From NCBI GenBank assembly GCA_016219705.1, contig JACRKQ010000078.1, positions 1 to 42,014 of the forward strand: a stretch of DNA of 42,014 nt. The letters are read 5' to 3'. Of the stretch, positions 38,047 to 42,014 are shown piece after piece. The stretch is from Candidatus Saganbacteria bacterium (GTDB lineage Bacteria; Margulisbacteria; WOR-1; O2-12-FULL-45-9). The notes beneath the pieces were generated by a model. The model made no database searches. It saw only the letters and a list, made by a program, of their open reading frames with translations, and had not been told where the DNA came from. A program made the translations under genes and the position numbers. The number at the start of each line of letters is the position of its first letter. Position 1 is the first letter of the stretch.

Positions 38047-38199
38047 ATTATTATCCTGACTATTGACTAACAAAAAGCCTACTTAAAAACCCTTCCATCC
38101 TCTCCGGCCCCATGCCAATATCATATGCTAAGTTATTATCGCCCCCCCTCGCAAAGTTTGCAGGTTAATTTTAAAATTCCATAGTGCTATAATAAACTC

Positions 38200-38958
38200 A
38201 TGTCTGAATACATCAGCAAAATTAAAGAGTGCGATCAGCTAAAAAAAGAACTGGAAACTTTTTGCCTCTTCCCCGCACCAGTCCTCAAACAGCTTAAAGA
38301 GTATTATAAAATCAACCTGACCTATACCAGCAACGCCATTGAAGGTAATTCCTTGACTGAATCAGAAACGAAAGTCGTGATTGAAGACGGGATAACCATT
38401 GGCGGCAAGCCGCTGCGAGATCATCTGGAAGCCCTGGGACATGCCAGGGCATACGATTTCATCTACGATCTAGCCAGCAATAAAAAGACGATAATTGAAG
38501 CTGATATATTAAAAATGCATCAACTATTTTACGAAAAAATTGATGAAAACAATGCGGGTAAATATCGTCAGGTCCCGGTCTTTGTTTCCGGCACCGATTT
38601 TGTCTTTCCCGCTCCAACGATTGTTCCCGGTTTAATGACAGGCTTCGTCCATGAGATTTCTACTAATCAGGAAAAGCTTCATCCACTGGAGTTTGCCGCC
38701 TGGCTCCATCTGCAATTCGTTAATATTCACCCTTTTGTTGACGGCAATGGCCGAGTAGCCCGGCTTTTAATGAATCTGGCTCTGCTACAATCTGGTTACG
38801 TGATTACGATTATTCCACCAATAATCCGGGCTGATTATATTGCCATAATCAGAGAGAGCCAAAGAACCGGTAATAAAAAAACCTTTTACGACTTCATGTC
38901 CAATCAGGTCTGGGAAGCATTACAAGAACAACTGCGCTTAATAAAGGGGGCAAAGTAG
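38200..38958 (+). CDS. Fic-domain protein (putative AMPylator)
   Basis: Fic motif HPFVDGNGRVARLLMN; alpha-inh-like SNAIEGNSLT; YRQVPVFVSGTDFVFPAP. Confidence 0.93.
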   Translation: MSEYISKIKECDQLKKELETFCLFPAPVLKQLKEYYKINLTYTSNAIEGNSLTESETKVVIEDGITIGGKPLRDHLEALGHARAYDFIYDLASNKKTIIEADILKMHQLFYEKIDENNAGKYRQVPVFVSGTDFVFPAPTIVPGLMTGFVHEISTNQEKLHPLEFAAWLHLQFVNIHPFVDGNGRVARLLMNLALLQSGYVITIIPPIIRADYIAIIRESQRTGNKKTFYDFMSNQVWEALQEQLRLIKGAK

Positions 38959-38961
38959 CTC

Positions 38962-39537
38962 TTATTGTTTCCAAACGTGATTATTATCCGCATCTTTGAG
39001 CAGCGGATGAACTTTATCGCGTTCTGATAGAATTGGCTGCCCGCCAATTAATTCCAATGGCCATTTGATCTCCACATCCGGATCATTCCAGACAATCGCC
39101 TTATCACAGGTCGGATTATATAGGTTGGTACATTTATAATAGACATGGGTATCTTCTTTTAACGATAAAAAGCCGTGAGCAAAACCAGGCGGAAAATAGA
39201 GCATTTTCATGTTTTCTTCAGAGAGTATTTCACCATACCATTGGCCAAACGTTGGGGAACCTTTTCTTATATCAACCCCAACATCAAAAATCTTTCCTTT
39301 AAAGCAGCGGACTAATTTCCCCATCGCGCTGGGATTATTTTGATAATGCAAACCCCGCAGAACGCCCTTTTTGGACAGGCTGTGATTATCCTGCGCCATT
39401 GGGTCAGGCAACCCATTATCACTAAAGTCTTTTTGATTATATGATTCCATAAAGAAACCACGATCGTCGTGAAAGGCCTTTGGTTCAATGATCAAAATAC
39501 CGGCTATTGATCCTTTGGAAAACTTAAAAAACCCCAC
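38962..39537 (-). CDS. rfbC: dTDP-4-dehydrorhamnose 3,5-epimerase
   Basis: IEPKAFHDDRGFFMESYNQKDF...QDNHSLSKKGVLRGLHYQ...GKIFDVGVDIRKGSPTFGQW...PPGFAHGFLSL. Confidence 0.96.
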   Translation of the reverse strand: MGFFKFSKGSIAGILIIEPKAFHDDRGFFMESYNQKDFSDNGLPDPMAQDNHSLSKKGVLRGLHYQNNPSAMGKLVRCFKGKIFDVGVDIRKGSPTFGQWYGEILSEENMKMLYFPPGFAHGFLSLKEDTHVYYKCTNLYNPTCDKAIVWNDPDVEIKWPLELIGGQPILSERDKVHPLLKDADNNHVWKQ

Positions 39538-40203
39538 TTAAATCCTCCCCATTAGCAACAATAAACCTACAATAACTAAAAGCAGTCCAAAAATCAAGTG
39601 GAGCCAACGCAGATATTTTTCCAGCTTTTTGATTAGAGCCAAACTTGTTCCCAATGTTAAACTCAATAAAAAGAGAGGCAATCCTAATCCAAAAGAAAAT
39701 GAGATCAACATAAAAGTTGCAGGAATCATCCCTCCAGCCTGGCTCGCTAAGGTTAATATCGCCGCCAGGATTGGACCAATACACGGGGTCCAACCTAAAG
39801 CAAAAACCATCCCCACGAAAAAACTCCCCAAATAACCCGCCGGCTTATGGACGATTGTAAAACGTTTCTCCTCATCTAACCAGGGCAAACGAATAATGCC
39901 CGTTAAATAAACGCCTAATAAAATGATAAAAATACTTCCGGCAATTCTTACCCAAGTTTTAAAAGGATAAAACCAATCCCCGACCAGACTAATAGCAACT
40001 CCGAACAGAGTAAAAATCAAGGTAAAACCCAGGATGAAGGCCAAAGAATGAATAATGGTTTTTAGACGCAGATGTTTTAACTCGATCAAAGATAATCCGG
40101 TGATGTAAATCAAGTACGCGGGAACTAAAGGTAAAAAGCAAGGGGAAAAAAAGGCTAACACGCCTCCGGTAAAAGCGATAAAAATATTAAGAGGCTGATT
40201 CAT
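39538..40203 (-). CDS. ccdA: CcdA-like cytochrome c biogenesis/thiol transport membrane protein
   Basis: FTGGVLAFFSPCFLPLVPAYLIYITG...GMVFALGWTPCIGPILAAIL. Confidence 0.93.
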   Translation of the reverse strand: MNQPLNIFIAFTGGVLAFFSPCFLPLVPAYLIYITGLSLIELKHLRLKTIIHSLAFILGFTLIFTLFGVAISLVGDWFYPFKTWVRIAGSIFIILLGVYLTGIIRLPWLDEEKRFTIVHKPAGYLGSFFVGMVFALGWTPCIGPILAAILTLASQAGGMIPATFMLISFSFGLGLPLFLLSLTLGTSLALIKKLEKYLRWLHLIFGLLLVIVGLLLLMGRI

Positions 40204-40694
40204 TTAAGTAACGGTTTTAACTCCTCCCACGTCCACTCCCTGGCGCCAGTGACACGTTGTATGATTTTACCGTCTTGATCGATAATAAGCGTCAGAGGAA
40301 TAAAATTCGCCCGATACTGATCAGCCACTCGCCCAGATATATCAAGCAAGACGGGAAAAGTATAATCATTTTGCCTGATAAAATTAACAACTTTAGATTG
40401 AGACTGCTTAATGTTAACCGTGAGCAGAATAAACTTGTCCTTATCCGCCAGTTCATAAAGTTTTTGGAAAGCCGGCATCTCCGAACGGCAGGGAGGACAC
40501 CACGAGGCCCAGAAATTGAGCAACATAAGCTTGCCTTTATATTGCGACAAAGTTTGATTCTTCCCGTTCAGATCTCGAAGAGTAAAATCGATCGCTTTTT
40601 GTGCGGATAGAGCTCCATTAGGCGCCGGCGACATTGTCCAAGCAGCGTTAATGAAAATTAAAGAGGCCAATAGCGTTAAAATTAAATTTTTCAT
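40200..40694 (-). CDS. TlpA/ResA-like thiol-disulfide oxidoreductase
   Basis: Signal peptide; FTLRDLNGKNQTLSQYKGKLMLLNFWASWCPPCRSEMPAF. Confidence 0.95.
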   Translation of the reverse strand: MKNLILTLLASLIFINAAWTMSPAPNGALSAQKAIDFTLRDLNGKNQTLSQYKGKLMLLNFWASWCPPCRSEMPAFQKLYELADKDKFILLTVNIKQSQSKVVNFIRQNDYTFPVLLDISGRVADQYRANFIPLTLIIDQDGKIIQRVTGAREWTWEELKPLLK

Positions 40695-40773
40695 AATTTT
40701 TATTATTATATCTTATCATAAAAACCCTGCAATTTCTCGATTAAATTAACGATCATTTATGGAAGGGGGCGCC

Positions 40774-42014
40774 TTGTCCTTAAGAGTTGCGAATAATTCA
40801 CCAAATTTAGTCAATGAACAGCGGCTTCGACAGAACCTGATATGGCAGAGGCGCAATGCATTCATGCAGGCTGCCAGATGTCAATGTCAGACGCAAAGAT
40901 ATAATGTCGATCGCCTTGGTCATGTAAAAATTGAGAGCCTGATTGCTACTCCTGCTGATTTTATTCGTTACACCAGCGTAATTTTCGAAGTTTTGCCTGC
41001 TTTCGGGAAAGCGTATCGACATAGTAGCGCCACACTAGCCTATTTTGTCAACAAATACGGCCTTGAGACCCTCCCCCATTTTGGTCGTGAAGCAAAAAGA
41101 ATCGGCAAAGAAGCCTTTTACTTTTCAGAGAAAGGTGTTTGTGCCCTCGAAGCTAAAATCCAACATTGCCAACCAATCAGAGACGCCTTTGGACTCTCTT
41201 TTTTTCTAGAATTGGATGAAGAATTCGAAGCGGTTACAACAGCGAGCAAATATTTTGATGATATTTGTGAAGTCACGGGCAAAAACGCTGATGAATTTTT
41301 AGCGGCCATGCGGACTTTTAGAAGAATCTCTGATCACCGACAAAAATTAATGGAAGCCTGTAAAGAAGAAGCGTCTCGCCCGCGCCATCTCTGGTGAATC
41401 ACATTTGATCAAGAGAGCTTAATTGCTAATCTTTTCGGCATTGCTGACAATCGCCGCCTAGTCAAAAAAATTGGCCTCCCCGCTATTGAAAAAGCAATCA
41501 GCGGTCTCCCCGCCCGACCTTAATGTGCAACCGGGGATGCGCTTTCTCGTAGGCCGCTATTTTTCACATTACTGGCCTTCTCATCTCACCTAATCACATC
41601 TGAAGCTAATTTGGAAAAGGCAGTAGCTTTGGCTTCGCAACCTTTGCCTCCGCCATGAAAGATGTCAAAAATAAAGAGCCGATTTTAAACGCGTTTACAT
41701 TTTTATCGAGAATCGCTCTCCAATCCCCGAAAGCGCTGGCCGGGCTCGCTGTTGAACTGTACCGCCAATTTCAGGACAAAGCCCAATTTCCCCATCATGG
41801 CCTCCCTGTAATTTCACCCTTCTTGAGGTCAATTCCTCAATTGCGCGACTTGGCCAACGTTTTAGAAACTATTTTGGCAGACTTCAGCGCTTCTTAATCC
41901 CCGGCAGCGATATCGTTCTCGATAGCTGCGGGACTGGCGCCGGCGAAGAAAAGATCGTTAATGTAGCCAACGCTATCGGCATGATGTTTCCCGACAGCAG
42001 AGTTCATGCGCCCA
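40774..42014 (+). pseudogene. multiply disrupted large ORF of unknown function ending in a possible methyltransferase-like motif
   Basis: SD GGAAGGGGG then TTG at 40774; open to TGA 41395; coding-like sequence continues in frame 1 through TAA 41521, then in frame 3 (41619-~41800), then in another frame to DIVLDSCGTGAGEEKIVNVANAIG. Confidence 0.55.

Noticed and set aside
38047-38199. Non-coding RNA in the tatD-fic intergenic region
   Set aside because: Only a plausible TATAAT box (38188-38193) for fic is visible; no clear fold or conserved motif by eye.
41395-41397. TGA recoding (selenocysteine or Trp) in the right-edge ORF
   Set aside because: A TAA stop and frameshifts follow shortly after, and other genes here use TGA as a normal stop (e.g. 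glyQ-upstream toxin-like gene, DUF2079-like gene); pseudogene or assembly error fits better.

Overview
The window is a gene-dense 42 kb chromosomal segment, mostly encoded on the minus strand, from what looks like an uncultured diderm bacterium. LptD-like, LptF/G-like and Lnt genes support an outer membrane. The taxonomy is my guess only (WOR-1/Margulisbacteria-like) and was not tested. Recognisable content, in order: an ArsR / C_GCAxxG_C_C / SQR-like redox operon; an envelope operon (holB, ricT/PSP1, rpsU, LptF/G, TPR, LptD, lipoprotein, lnt); a glycosyltransferase and polytopic membrane protein block; glyQS preceded by a toxin-antitoxin-like pair; an NRAMP-like transporter; a DUF4258/YgiT pair beside tRNA-Pro; plsY; lysC; a HAL-family MIO lyase; a tsaB/tsaE-folK-folP-tilS block with a DUF2442/DUF4160 pair inside it; tRNA-Met with flanking half-tRNA copies; an orphan response regulator; a PfkB kinase plus a frame-disrupted UDPGP-like protein; tatD; Fic; rfbC; ccdA/tlpA; and a multiply disrupted ORF at the right edge. 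No CRISPR array, transposase, integrase or phage module was seen. Best leads: (1) a tRNA-Met gene flanked by 5'-half and 3'-half tRNA copies, with two covarying hairpins; (2) an AT-rich interspersed repeat that supplies the hydrophobic signal-peptide core of two unrelated exported proteins; (3) three toxin-antitoxin-like pairs, each embedded in or next to a tRNA-related gene; (4) a 21-bp direct repeat flanking a glycosyltransferase gene that duplicates the 3' end of its neighbour; (5) a probably leaderless ArsR redox operon with a palindrome over its -10 box. I did not find a clear new multi-gene defence or biosynthetic system. All family assignments are from reading motifs by eye.
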